Shown here: in pieces, positions 30,023-40,000 of the stretch | Numbering within the stretch: the stretch's first letter is position 1 | Layout of the letters: every line of letters begins with the position of its first letter | Source: Bacillota bacterium | GTDB lineage: Bacteria; Bacillota; Clostridia; Lachnospirales; CAG-274 | Direction of reading: 5' to 3' | Assembly: GCA_017460805.1 (NCBI GenBank) | Contig: JAFUAF010000018.1 | Coordinates: 1-44,666, forward strand | Length of the DNA stretch: 44,666 bases | Program-made: the position numbers and the translations under genes | Notes under the pieces: model-generated | What the model was told of the DNA's origin: nothing | What the model saw: only the letters and a program-made list of their open reading frames with translations | Databases searched by the model: none

Positions 30023-30407
30023 CGCCTTTCAGTTACTGCGCACAATTCAAAGCAACAATCACACGGTACAGCCTAAAGGGACGCCTTTCGGTTAATGCGC
30101 ACAGCCAAAAGCAACAATCCCACGGTACAGCCTAAAGGGACGCCTTTCGGTTAATGCGCACAATCAAAAGCAGCAATCACACGGTACAGCCTAAAGGGAC
30201 GCCTTTCGGTTAATGCGCACAATTAAAAGCGACAATCCCACGGTACAGCCTAAAGGGGCGCCTTTCGGTTAATGCGCACAGCCAAAAGCGACAATCCCAC
30301 GGTACAGCCTAAAGGGGCGCCTTTCGGTTAATACGCACAGCCAAAAGCAACAATCCCACGGTACAGCCTAAAGGGGCGCCTTTCGGTTACTGCGCGCAAC
30401 CAAAAAC
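30014..30407. repeat. 59-bp tandem repeat array, seven units
   Basis: CTAAAGGG/CTAAAGGGG recurs at 30014, 30073, 30132, 30191, 30250, 30309 and 30368, an exact 59-bp period. Each unit has CCTAAAGGGRCGCCTTTCGGTTA, a TGCGCACA word, AAAAGC, CAATCCCACGGTACAG, with few substitutions; the last copy is incomplete. The unit edge is the terminal CCTAAAGGG of the adjoining dispersed repeat. No ORF or CRISPR-like spacer structure is present. About 60 bp of low-complexity DNA separate it from the next gene. Confidence 0.8.
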
Positions 30408-30471
30408 AGCGGGTGGGTAAAACTATCCCAAAACAACTATTTACAATACAAAACAAAAAATGGTGAACGAT

Positions 30472-33400
30472 ATGGACACGGACAGCATAAAGCGGGCGAT
30501 AGATGCCTGCGAGGTAATTTCATTTGATATATTTGACACATTGCTTTTGCGTTTATGTGCGCGGGCGGAGGATATATTCCGCATTATGGAGCACAAAACG
30601 GGGATACGCAATTTTGCGCGGGAGCGTGTAATAATGCAGCGGCGCAGCAGTCTTGAAGCGGAGAGCCGCGGCCTGCCGCACTGCACATTTGACGGCATTT
30701 ATGAATATATGCAAAAATACTCGAAGCTTGTGCCGAATCATACATGGTCGGAGCTGAAAGCCCTCGAACTTGAAACGGAAAAGCGTTTTCTTATTAAAAA
30801 CGAGCCGATGTACGGGCTTTTTTGCTATGCCAAAAAGGCGGGCAAGCGGGTCATAGCGGTCAGCGATATGTACCTTGGCGAAAAGGAGATACTGCCACTG
30901 CTTGAAAACTGCGGATACACGGGCTTTGATGCGGTTTACATTTCGGCTGATGTCAAAAAGACGAAGTACCGCGGGGATATGTACCCCTATGTTTTAAGCC
31001 GTGAAAACGTGCCCGCGGAGAAAGTTTTGCACATAGGCGACAACAAGACCGACGATATAGAAAATGCAAAGTTTCACGGGCTGAACACTTTCTATTATAA
31101 CACACCCAAAAACACCGCTAAAATGCCGCTGTTTCTGTCTGTCTGCACGGGGGCTGCAAATATGCTTGCGGCAAAGTCGGACGATTTTTGGTACGGTCTC
31201 GGGGCGCGTGTGGGCGGGCCGCTTTACTGCGCTTTCATCCCCATGCTTTTGGGCGAACTGGCGCGTATTCAGCCCGACAAGCTGTTTTTGCTTTCCCGTG
31301 ACGGCTATAATTTATTTGAGATAATGAAAAAACTCGGGCTGACCGATATAAAGACCGAATATTTCCATACTTCCCGCCGCGCGCTGCTGCTGTGCGGCAT
31401 TGACAGGCTTGATACCGCGGCAAAGAGCGTTCTTCCGCCTTTTACTTTCGGACAGAGCGTGGGTGAAATACTCGAATACCTCGACATGGCGGACATGGAC
31501 GAAAAATGCGTTAAAGCGGCGGGTTTTACGGGCTTTGACGATATAATAAAAGATGTGGATGACCACAAAAAATTCCGGAATATTTTTGATTTCTGCCCCG
31601 ACTATTTTACAGAAAAAGTGCGGGAAGAACGCGAGGGGTTTGAAAAATACCTGAAAACCGTCGGCTATACCGAAAACAGCCTTATCTTTGATGCGGGCTG
31701 GAACGGCAGCAGCCAGTTTCTGCTTGACCGCGCGCTCTCGCTTATGGGACTTAAAGCAAGCCGTTTTGTCTACTTCGGGCTGATGAGCACAAGAAAGCGT
31801 TTCCGTCAGCTTGCGGGCAAAGATTACAATGCCCTTGTTTTTGACAAAAATAAAAATCCTGCGCTTTTCCAAAGGCTAAGGCGGTCTATCGTGCTTTTGG
31901 AGCTGTTTTTCGGCGCACCCGAGGCGGCTGTGTGGAAGTACACGAAAGACGGCTTTTTGTACGAAAAAACGGACGAGGATCTTGAATATAAAAGCAGGAT
32001 ATTACAGGGCATAAGCGACTGCGTTTCGGCGGCTTATCCCATTTTAAAGGAATACAGGCTCAAAGGCACGGCAAAGGACTGCCTTGCGCCCGTTCTGCGC
32101 CTTATCGAAAGGCCGACCGAGCGTGAAGCCGTGATGATAGGCGACCTTGAAAATGCGGATGCTTTTGCCGCAAGAAAGGGCGTTAAAAAGTATATCGCAA
32201 AGCTTGAAGAAAGCGACCTTACGCCCGAACTTAACGAATTTTACTGGCCTATGGGCATTTATGCGCGCGGCGACATAAGCCAAAGCGTAAAAGAGTTCGT
32301 CCAAAAGAAAACGGGTGTGAAAATGCCCGAAAAAGCCGAACAAAAGCCCCAAAAGCGGCCGAATGTTTTTGTCCGCCTTATGGGACATATAAGAAACTAC
32401 GGCCTTGTGACAACGGGCAGACTTGTTTTGAAACGGCTGACCGCCAAAAGCGGCCAAAAGGCTTACGAAGCCTATATCGCGGCAAGTGAAAGGGATATTT
32501 CAAAAACCGAGGAACTGCCGTATAAGCCGCTGTTTTCCTTTGTTGTGCCCGTTTACAACACAGAAGAAAAAATTTTAAGGGAGTGCATAGACTCCGTTCT
32601 TGCGCAGACATATCAAAATTTTGAGCTGATACTGGTAGATGACAAGTCCGACACGGAAAGTGTTGTCCCCACCCTTGAAAGCTATAAAAACAAGCCGAAT
32701 ATAACCCTTATTTTCAGAAAGGAAAACGGCGGCATCTCCCGCTGTACCAACACGGGCATAGAGGCCGCAAAGGGCGAATATATCGTATTTATGGACTGTG
32801 ACGATACTGTTGCCCCCAATGCTGTGTACGAGCTTACAAAGGCGGTCAACGAGGACAGAAACGCCGATTTTATCTATACCGACGAGGACAAACTGAACGA
32901 GCAGGGAAAGCGCACCGAGCCGCATTTTAAGCCCGATTGGTCGCCCGACACCTTTATGAGCCTTATGTATACGAGCCATTTGTCGGCGTACCGCGCAAGC
33001 CTTGTGCGCGAACTGGGCGGGCTGAGAAGTGAGTTTGACGGCGCGCAGGACTATGACCTGACCCTGCGTTTTACCGAGCGGACGAAAAATATCGTCCATA
33101 TCCCGAAAGTGCTGTATCATTGGCGGGTACAGCCTCATTCCGTGGCAAGCGATATATCCGCCAAACCCTATGTTTTAAAGGCGGTCGAGGGGCTTAAAAA
33201 AGATGCTCTCAAAAGAAGAGGACTTGACGGACGGGTCGTTTTTGTACCCGACGTGCAACAGTACAGGGTGGTCTATACCCCGAAAAACAGCCCGCTTGTC
33301 AGCATTATCATCCCCTCAAAGGACAATTTCGAGGTCTTTGAGCGCTGTGTAAACAGCATTATTGCGAAAACAGAATATAAAAATTACGAGATGATCGTTG

Positions 33401-34116
33401 TCGATAACGGCAGCAATGCCGAAAATACCGCCAAATATGCGGCGCTTTGCAAAAAGATAAAGGCAGTCTACAAGCGTGAGGAAGAGGAATTCAATTTCCC
33501 GCGTATGTGCAACAAGGGCGCGGGGCTTGCAAAGGGCGATATCCTGCTATTCCTCAATGATGATACCGAGGTTCGGGCGGGCGGCTGGCTTGAAGCTATG
33601 GCGGGTCAGGCGGCTCTTGACCACGCGGGCGCTGTCGGGGCGAAACTGCTGTACCCGAACGGCAGTGTTATCCAGCACTGCGGCATACTGAACCTGCCAA
33701 TCGGCCCCTGCCATGCGCTTGCACCCTTTGATGATGCAGTCCTGCATTATTTCTGCCGAAACAGGCTTGATTACAACTATTTAGCCGTAACTGCGGCCTG
33801 CCTTTGCATAGAGAAAAAGAAATTTGACGAGGTACACGGCTTTGACGAAAGCTTTGCCGTGGCGTACAATGATGTGGAACTGTGCTTTAAACTGCACGAA
33901 AAGGGATATTTTAACAGCGTGCGCAATGATGTCGTTTTGTATCACCACGAGTCCCTTTCCCGCGGCCATGACGAAAAGGACAGGGAAAAACATAAACGTC
34001 AGATGGCGGAGATGGACAGACTCTATGCCCTGCACCCGTCACTTCGAGGCAAAGACCCGTTTTATAACGAAAACCTTGCAGGGGACAGGGTGGATTTTGC
34101 TGTAAAACAGGTTTAA
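30472..34116 (+). CDS. Fusion of HAD-like domain and two family-2 glycosyltransferase domains
   Basis: About 1214 aa. I use ATG 30472 because GGTGA stands 5 nt upstream; an ATG four codons earlier (30460) has no SD. Residues about 15-230: HAD superfamily ('SFDIFDTLL' with nucleophile Asp, 'AVSDMY', 'HIGDNKTDDI'). A long middle (about 230-680) has no recognised domain. Two GT2 modules follow: about 686-900 ('FSFVVPVYNTEE', 'MDCDDT' metal-binding motif, 'QDYDLTLRF') and about 940-1170 ('VSIIIPSKDN', 'FLNDDTEV', 'YNDVELCFKL'). Such large HAD/GT2 proteins build surface polysaccharide or teichoic-acid-like chains, adding activated sugars; the sugar donor is unknown. It precedes DUF3592 and ACT genes by 18 bp and is their probable operon leader. 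Confidence 0.85.
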   Translation: MDTDSIKRAIDACEVISFDIFDTLLLRLCARAEDIFRIMEHKTGIRNFARERVIMQRRSSLEAESRGLPHCTFDGIYEYMQKYSKLVPNHTWSELKALELETEKRFLIKNEPMYGLFCYAKKAGKRVIAVSDMYLGEKEILPLLENCGYTGFDAVYISADVKKTKYRGDMYPYVLSRENVPAEKVLHIGDNKTDDIENAKFHGLNTFYYNTPKNTAKMPLFLSVCTGAANMLAAKSDDFWYGLGARVGGPLYCAFIPMLLGELARIQPDKLFLLSRDGYNLFEIMKKLGLTDIKTEYFHTSRRALLLCGIDRLDTAAKSVLPPFTFGQSVGEILEYLDMADMDEKCVKAAGFTGFDDIIKDVDDHKKFRNIFDFCPDYFTEKVREEREGFEKYLKTVGYTENSLIFDAGWNGSSQFLLDRALSLMGLKASRFVYFGLMSTRKRFRQLAGKDYNALVFDKNKNPALFQRLRRSIVLLELFFGAPEAAVWKYTKDGFLYEKTDEDLEYKSRILQGISDCVSAAYPILKEYRLKGTAKDCLAPVLRLIERPTEREAVMIGDLENADAFAARKGVKKYIAKLEESDLTPELNEFYWPMGIYARGDISQSVKEFVQKKTGVKMPEKAEQKPQKRPNVFVRLMGHIRNYGLVTTGRLVLKRLTAKSGQKAYEAYIAASERDISKTEELPYKPLFSFVVPVYNTEEKILRECIDSVLAQTYQNFELILVDDKSDTESVVPTLESYKNKPNITLIFRKENGGISRCTNTGIEAAKGEYIVFMDCDDTVAPNAVYELTKAVNEDRNADFIYTDEDKLNEQGKRTEPHFKPDWSPDTFMSLMYTSHLSAYRASLVRELGGLRSEFDGAQDYDLTLRFTERTKNIVHIPKVLYHWRVQPHSVASDISAKPYVLKAVEGLKKDALKRRGLDGRVVFVPDVQQYRVVYTPKNSPLVSIIIPSKDNFEVFERCVNSIIAKTEYKNYEMIVVDNGSNAENTAKYAALCKKIKAVYKREEEEFNFPRMCNKGAGLAKGDILLFLNDDTEVRAGGWLEAMAGQAALDHAGAVGAKLLYPNGSVIQHCGILNLPIGPCHALAPFDDAVLHYFCRNRLDYNYLAVTAACLCIEKKKFDEVHGFDESFAVAYNDVELCFKLHEKGYFNSVRNDVVLYHHESLSRGHDEKDREKHKRQMAEMDRLYALHPSLRGKDPFYNENLAGDRVDFAVKQV

Positions 34117-34134
34117 CAAACACAGGAGGGTAAT

Positions 34135-34650
34135 ATGAAAACAGTAAGAATAATAGCGGCAGTGCTTTTGGTCGTTACGGGTATTTTTGCCTACAACGGC
34201 TACAAAAACATTACGGGGTCGGTGCTTGAAAACATAAAGGTCAAGGGAACTGCAACGGCGCAGATAGTACAGAATTTCAGTGACCCGAACACCCAATACG
34301 AGCCGATATTCGAAAACGACGAAGTGGCGATAATAAAAGAGGGGGCAAGTGAACTTGCCTTTGTCACCGAAAGCGGGATAAACGTGTCGGCAAGTTTTCC
34401 TTACAGTTTTTCACGCTGTCCCGAGGATAACAGCGTAACTGTCGTATACGACAAAACAAACCCCATGCGCTTTACCGTCAAGGACTTTGATCAGCGGGAT
34501 TGGATGACGGCGCTGTTTTGGTTCATGTTTGCGCTGATGTTTGGCATTTTTGGCGTTTGTGCGCTGACAGCAGCGATAGTGCTTGCGATAATAAACAATA
34601 TAAAGGAAAATCGGGAGGATAAAAATGATACTGAAAAAACTGCCTTATGA
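34135..34650 (+). CDS. DUF3592-like membrane protein
   Basis: 171 aa. An N-terminal transmembrane helix (about 5-22), an extracytoplasmic beta domain with 'VKGTATAQIVQ' and 'VTVVYDKTNPMRF', and a second, C-terminal transmembrane helix ('WFMFALMFGIFGVCALTAAIVLAII') with a charged tail. The pattern 'G.A..I...' and 'V.V.YD..NP' is typical of DUF3592 membrane proteins of unknown function. AGGAGG precedes ATG 34135, and its C-terminus overlaps the ACT-domain gene by 26 bp, so the two are coupled. The domain name is a confident guess; the role is unknown. Confidence 0.7.
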   Translation: MKTVRIIAAVLLVVTGIFAYNGYKNITGSVLENIKVKGTATAQIVQNFSDPNTQYEPIFENDEVAIIKEGASELAFVTESGINVSASFPYSFSRCPEDNSVTVVYDKTNPMRFTVKDFDQRDWMTALFWFMFALMFGIFGVCALTAAIVLAIINNIKENREDKNDTEKTAL

Positions 34651-34990
34651 CCTGACCGTCTGCAAGCTTGCAAAGGCGGCGGACATTGATTTAAACAAGG
34701 ATTTTTATTTTATCGGAAAGACGAAGGACGAGCTGTCGCTTGTCTGCAAAACGGAGGATGTGCCCGCAAGTACATTGGAGCGGGATGACGGCTGGCGCGG
34801 GTTTTATATCGACGGGGTGCTGGATTTTTCGCTTATCGGCATACTGTCAAAAATATCCGCCGTGCTTGCCGATAACAAGATAGGCATTTTTGCCGTTTCT
34901 ACCTATAATACGGACTATATCCTTGTCAAGGAAGAGAATTTTACAAGGGCGCTTCTTGCGCTTGAAGATGCGGGTTATGAGATCGAATAA
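34625..34990 (+). CDS. ACT-domain (CASTOR/ACT_7-like) protein
   Basis: 121 aa. The second half, 'DFSLIGILSKISAVLADNKIGIFAVSTYNTDYILVKEENFTRALLALEDAGYEI', is a clear ACT domain of the type fused in bacterial aspartokinase-like regulators and seen in CASTOR proteins. Such stand-alone proteins bind amino acids. The N-terminal 60 residues form the paired ACT-like part. The ligand cannot be told. The start ATG at 34625 lies inside the DUF3592 gene, with GGGAGG upstream. A bidirectional terminator at 35014 ends the operon with the HAD-GT2 gene. Confidence 0.85.
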   Translation: MILKKLPYDLTVCKLAKAADIDLNKDFYFIGKTKDELSLVCKTEDVPASTLERDDGWRGFYIDGVLDFSLIGILSKISAVLADNKIGIFAVSTYNTDYILVKEENFTRALLALEDAGYEIE

Positions 34991-35013
34991 AATCCGAATA
35001 AAAACCCTGACAA

Positions 35014-35051
35014 AAAAACACCGCGCGGGAACTGCCCGTGCGGTGTTTTTT
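35014..35051. terminator. Bidirectional rho-independent terminator
   Basis: AAACACCGCGCGGG pairs with CCCGTGCGGTGTTT (one G-T/mismatch pair), with an AACTG loop and A and T runs on either side. The stem's right flank overlaps the stop codon of the converging glycosyltransferase gene. Confidence 0.9.
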
Positions 35052-36600
35052 ATCCGATAACGGCTACGGAATAATTTTTGAACATATAAATTTTGTCGGT
35101 AAATTGTGAGATATAGGGCACATTTTCGTTTTCTATGACGTACACGCCCTTTTGAGGGTCGAGCAGGTCGTTAAAGTCAAAGCGCCAGCCCTTATATGCG
35201 TGTGCGGCCTGAAACTGACCGCCGGGGTTGTAGTATTCCACCGTTTCCACAAATACATGAGGATCGGGACGGGTATAGAAAAGCGCGTAGATGTACGGCA
35301 TATTTACCTGTGTGCAGACATGGACGGGGCTGTCGTCCGTCCTGGACATATCGGCGGCGGCAAGTGCATCTCCGAAGGACTCAAAAAATTCCGTGCCGAC
35401 TTCCTCTTTGAACTCCCTGCCGAAATATTTTGCGTTAAAGCCCGCAAAACACAGAGCATAAGCCAGACATACCGCGGCAAAGACCTTCCTTTTCGGCCAA
35501 AGCGCTTCTATGCCGAGGGCGGTAAAGATGATAAGCGGCACATAGACCGCATTTACTCTGTTGATATTGGGCTCGCCGTAAAAGGCAAACAGCAGCAGCG
35601 ACGACACAAGCAGCGCAAACAGCGGCACAGCGGCTCGTTTTTTGCTTTTTGCCTCTTTTATCATGCCGTAAACGGCAAAGGGCAGCGAAATAACATAAAA
35701 ACAGCCGTAAAACGGGAAAGCATTGCGGCTGTAGCCGTCTGTCTGCAAAATGCACATCATTGCAAAATTCTTAAGGGCGCTCAAAGGCGTTGCACCTGCG
35801 GACGAAGCAATTCTGCCGCCGTAGGTGTGGGGTATGGTAAGCGCGCCGATATGAATCGTATCAAGCCCGAACACATTTATCAGCATAAAAAGGTAGATAG
35901 GCAGGGAAAGCAGTGCATACAAAGCCGCTGCGCCGATAAGCCTTGGCATTGGCAGCGGGGCTTTCTTCTTTTTGAGCGCAAAGAGATAAAAAACGGCGCA
36001 AAGCCCGATAAAAACCGTTATTACAAGGTAGGCGGCACCGTAGGAATAAAGGCAGGCCGCCAATATCACAGCCCCCGCAAAAAGGCGTATTCTGCTTTTT
36101 GTGCAGGTCATAACAAGCCAGAACGCAATTATAAGCAGTGACGGGAAAAGGTTTGATTCCAGTCCCCAGCGGCTTAGCATGATATTCCAGGGGGAAATGG
36201 CAAGAAGCGCCATTGCGGCAAGTCCCGCGCGTTTTCCCGAAATGCTTTTTACCCCCGCATACATGGCAGGCAGCGAAATAAGCGCAAAAATCAGATTTAC
36301 CAGCCTTACGCTGAACACATTAAGCCCAAGAAGTGCGATAAACGGCATTGAAAGATAGGCATACAGCGCGTTCTGACCGCTGCCCCATGCCATAAGGTGC
36401 ACGGGCAGAGTGCAGCCGCAGCGGTCTATGCCGTATTTCATAAGCGCATAGGCATCATAGCCGATAGAGGCCTCGTCCTGATTAAGCCCCGCGGGGTGCT
36501 GCCCGAACTGTACCATTCTTATTATCGCCGCAAGAAAAAACACCGCATAAAACATCAGTCTGTGTCGGTTGCCGTAAATTTTTTGTCTGTATCTCTCCAA
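35050..36600 (-). CDS. GT39/ArnT-like integral membrane glycosyltransferase
   Basis: 516 aa, with about 10-12 predicted transmembrane helices and a soluble C-terminal domain of about 110 residues. The first outer loop 'GLNQDEASIGYDAYALMKYG' holds the acidic pair typical of GT-C fold enzymes (protein mannosyltransferase/ArnT family) that use lipid-linked sugar donors. A later loop has 'YGEPNINRVNAVYVP'. It probably transfers a sugar from a polyprenyl phosphate to a surface polymer or protein outside the membrane. The HAD-GT2-GT2 gene lies convergent beyond a shared terminator, so the two could work on the same surface glycan, although they are not co-transcribed. GGAGAG and ATG 36600 are the probable start. 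Confidence 0.82.
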   Translation of the reverse strand: MERYRQKIYGNRHRLMFYAVFFLAAIIRMVQFGQHPAGLNQDEASIGYDAYALMKYGIDRCGCTLPVHLMAWGSGQNALYAYLSMPFIALLGLNVFSVRLVNLIFALISLPAMYAGVKSISGKRAGLAAMALLAISPWNIMLSRWGLESNLFPSLLIIAFWLVMTCTKSRIRLFAGAVILAACLYSYGAAYLVITVFIGLCAVFYLFALKKKKAPLPMPRLIGAAALYALLSLPIYLFMLINVFGLDTIHIGALTIPHTYGGRIASSAGATPLSALKNFAMMCILQTDGYSRNAFPFYGCFYVISLPFAVYGMIKEAKSKKRAAVPLFALLVSSLLLFAFYGEPNINRVNAVYVPLIIFTALGIEALWPKRKVFAAVCLAYALCFAGFNAKYFGREFKEEVGTEFFESFGDALAAADMSRTDDSPVHVCTQVNMPYIYALFYTRPDPHVFVETVEYYNPGGQFQAAHAYKGWRFDFNDLLDPQKGVYVIENENVPYISQFTDKIYMFKNYSVAVIG

Positions 36601-36807
36601 AATTTTTTCTCTCCTATATAATATAATAAAAAAAGCTTAATTAAATATGTATTCAATAATTATATCATATATGCGGCGGATTGTCATTGTTTTTTTGGCA
36701 GAAAATAAAAATTTTTATTTGCCGTTTTGTAAGGGAGGGAAAAGTCGGGCGGAATAAAAACGGGGAAACTCAAAATATGATCTCAAACAAAAAATTAAAA
36801 AAATATG

Positions 36808-36881
36808 TTGACAAACCTTGACATAAGTGATATTATTATATAATGTATCGTAATGTGGGTAAGTATCTCTAAAACTTGCCC
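36808..36881 (+). promoter_or_regulatory. rpoB promoter region with leader hairpin
   Basis: Two TTGACA boxes (36808-36813 and 36818-36823) stand before TATAAT (36839-36844). The nearer one has a short 15-bp spacer. A leader hairpin GGGTAAGT/ACTTGCCC (36857-36864 with 36874-36881) follows, then an AT-rich leader of about 120 nt. The 400-bp spacer 36601-37000 holds no ORF. Confidence 0.6.
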
Positions 36882-37000
36882 GAAAGTGCGAAAAATCAAC
36901 AAAATTTCAGTCGGAAAAAGGCTTAAAACAGTATATTTTTAACGATTTTTTTGACAAAAAATTTTTATGAAAGATTACATTATTAAGGAGTGAAGGTGCC

Positions 37001-40000
37001 GTGGAAAAAAACAGGATACGTCCCGTCAAGCTTGGCGATGTAACGCGAGTAAGCTATGCAAGGGTCGATGAAGTTTTGGAAATGCCCAATCTGCTTGCGT
37101 TGCAGAAAGACAGCTACAAATGGTTTCTTGATGAAGGCCTGAAAGAGGTTTTTGAGGATATTTCCCCCATTACCGACTACAACAGCAACTTAAAGCTGGA
37201 GTTTACGGGTTTTAAGCTGGAAACAGACAAGCCAAAATACTCTATTGCCGAGTGTAAGGACAGGGATGCGACGTATGCCGCAAGACTGCTTGTAAAGGCC
37301 GTTCTTCGCAGCGGCGAAGGCGCAGAGGAAATTAAGGATCAGGAGATCTACATGGGCGATTTTCCGCTTATGACCGATACGGGCACATTTGTTATAAACG
37401 GTGCGGAACGTGTTATCGTAAGCCAGCTTGTTCGTTCTCCGGGCATCTACTATGATATTACCAAAGATAAGGTCGGCAAAAACCTTATCACATCGACTGT
37501 CATCCCCAACCGCGGCGCATGGCTTGAATACGAAACGGACTCAAACGACGTATTCTCCGTTCGTGTGGACAGAACGAGAAAAGTACCCGTTACGGTGCTT
37601 ATCCGTGCATTGGGTATCGGCAGCGACCAGGAGATAATCGACCTTTTCGGCGAGGAACCCAAAATTCTTGCCACAATAGAAAAGGACGTTTCCAAAAACT
37701 ATGAAGAGGGTCTTATCGAGCTTTACAAAAAGATACGTCCCGGCGAGCCCGCTTCGGTAGAGAGTGCCGAGCCGCTCCTTCACAATATGTTCTATGACCC
37801 CAAGCGTTACGACCTTGCTCACGTAGGCCGCTACAAATTCAACAAAAAGCTTGCTTTCCGCAACAGAATTACGGGACGTGTGCTTGCAGAGGATGCTGTC
37901 GATCCGATGACGGGCGAAGTTATCGCGGCCGCAGGCACAAAGCTTACAAGCGACCTTTGTGACGATATACAGAACACGGGTATCGCTTATGTTGTCGTTA
38001 AAATAGAGGACGACAAGACAACAAGAATACTTTCCAACGCAACCGTTAAAATAGATGATTTTATTTCGGGCTACGGCCTTGACGCAAAGGAACTTAAAAT
38101 AAAGGAAAATGTATACTTCCCCGTTCTTTGCGAACTGCTTGAAACAAACGACGACAAGGAGAGCCTTGAAGCCGCAATAAAAGCAAATATGGCACGCCTT
38201 GTACCCAAGCACATCACACGCGAGGATATAATGGCTTCCATCAACTATTGTATGCACCTTGACTACAGCATCGGAAACAAGGACGATATCGACCACCTCG
38301 GCAACCGCCGTATCCGTGCCGTAGGCGAGCTTTTGCAAAACCAGTTCCGCATCGGTCTTTCCCGTATGGAAAGAGTAGTGCGCGAGCGTATGAACGTACA
38401 GGATCTCGAGGCCGTTACACCTCAGGCTCTTATCAATATCAAACCCGTTACGGCAGCTATCAAGGAATTCTTCGGAAGCTCCCAGCTGTCACAGTTTATG
38501 GATCAGAACAACCCTCTCGGCGAGCTTACGCATAAGCGCCGTCTTTCCGCACTCGGCCCCGGCGGTCTTTCAAGAGAGCGTGCAGGTTTCGAGGTGCGTG
38601 ATGTCCATACTTCACACTACGGCCGTATGTGTCCTATCGAGACTCCCGAAGGTCCCAACATCGGTCTTATCAACTCTCTTGCGACTTACGCAAAGATAAA
38701 CGAGTACGGTTTTATCGAAGCGCCTTACCGCAAGATAGACAAATCGGGCGCTGTTCCCCGTGTTACCGATGATGTTGTGTACATCACCGCAGACGAGGAA
38801 GAAAAGTTTGTCATTGCACAGGCTAACGAGCCCCTTAACGCAAACAGCGAATTTGTACATGAAAAGGTTGCCGCTCGTCTCGGTGAGGAAAATGTCGAGA
38901 TAGAGCCAAGCAAGATAGACCTTATGGACGTATCGCCCAAGCAGCTTGTTTCGGTTGCTACGGCGCTGATACCGTTCCTTGAAAACGACGACGTTACCCG
39001 TGCGCTCATGGGTTCCAATATGCAGCGCCAGGCAGTGCCTCTTCTTGTTACCGACTCTCCTATCGTCGGTACGGGTATGGAGTACAAGACCGCAAAGGAC
39101 TCCGGCGTGGTGGTAGTTGCCAAAAACGACGGTGTTGTCGAAAAGGTCGATGCCGCAAGAATAGTAATAAAGACTGCAAACGGTTCGCGCGATGAATACG
39201 AGCTTATCAAATTCAAGCGCTCCAACCAGTCCAACTGTATGAACCAGCGTCCTATCGTAGACCTTGGCGATACGGTAAAGGCAGGCGACATCATAGCCGA
39301 CGGCCCTTCAACCAAGGACGGCGAGCTTGCACTCGGCAAGAACCCTCTTATCGGTTTTATGACCTGGGAGGGCTACAACTACGAGGATGCCGTACTTTTA
39401 AGTGAAAAACTTGTTGCGGAGGATGTTTACACATCTATCCACATTGAAGAATATGAGTCCGAAGCCCGTGACACAAAACTCGGTGCCGAGGAGATAACAA
39501 AAGACATCCCCAACGTGGGCGATGATGCTTTGAGAAACCTTGACGAAACGGGTATCATCCGTATCGGTGCAGAGGTACAGTCAAACGATATCCTTGTAGG
39601 TAAGGTAACACCCAAGGGCGAGACCGAGCTTACCGCAGAAGAAAGACTTCTTCGTGCTATCTTCGGCGAAAAGGCGCGTGAAGTGCGTGATACTTCACTT
39701 CGTGTTCCTCACGGCGAAAGCGGTATCGTAGTTGACGTAAAAGTGTTCAAGCGTGAAAACAACGATGAAATGGCTCCAGGCGTAAATCAGCTTGTACGTG
39801 TATACATTGCACAGAAGCGTAAGATAAGCGTCGGCGATAAAATGGCGGGCCGTCATGGTAACAAGGGTGTTGTGAGCCGCGTGCTCCCCGTAGAGGATAT
39901 GCCTTTCCTTCCCAACGGCCGTCCCCTTGATATCGTGCTTAACCCCCTGGGCGTGCCTTCACGTATGAACATCGGTCAGGTGCTCGAGATACACCTCGGC

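Noticed and set aside
30014..30407. Possible CRISPR array
   Set aside because: The whole 59-bp unit is repeated with only scattered substitutions; there are no unique spacers and no cas genes.
31312..31872. 186-codon minus-strand frame within the HAD-GT2 gene
   Set aside because: Antisense to a coherent multidomain protein, without ribosome binding site or homology.
35152..36141. 329-codon plus-strand frame
   Set aside because: Antisense to the GT39-like gene; composition (His/Lys/Arg-rich, no motif) shows a shadow frame.
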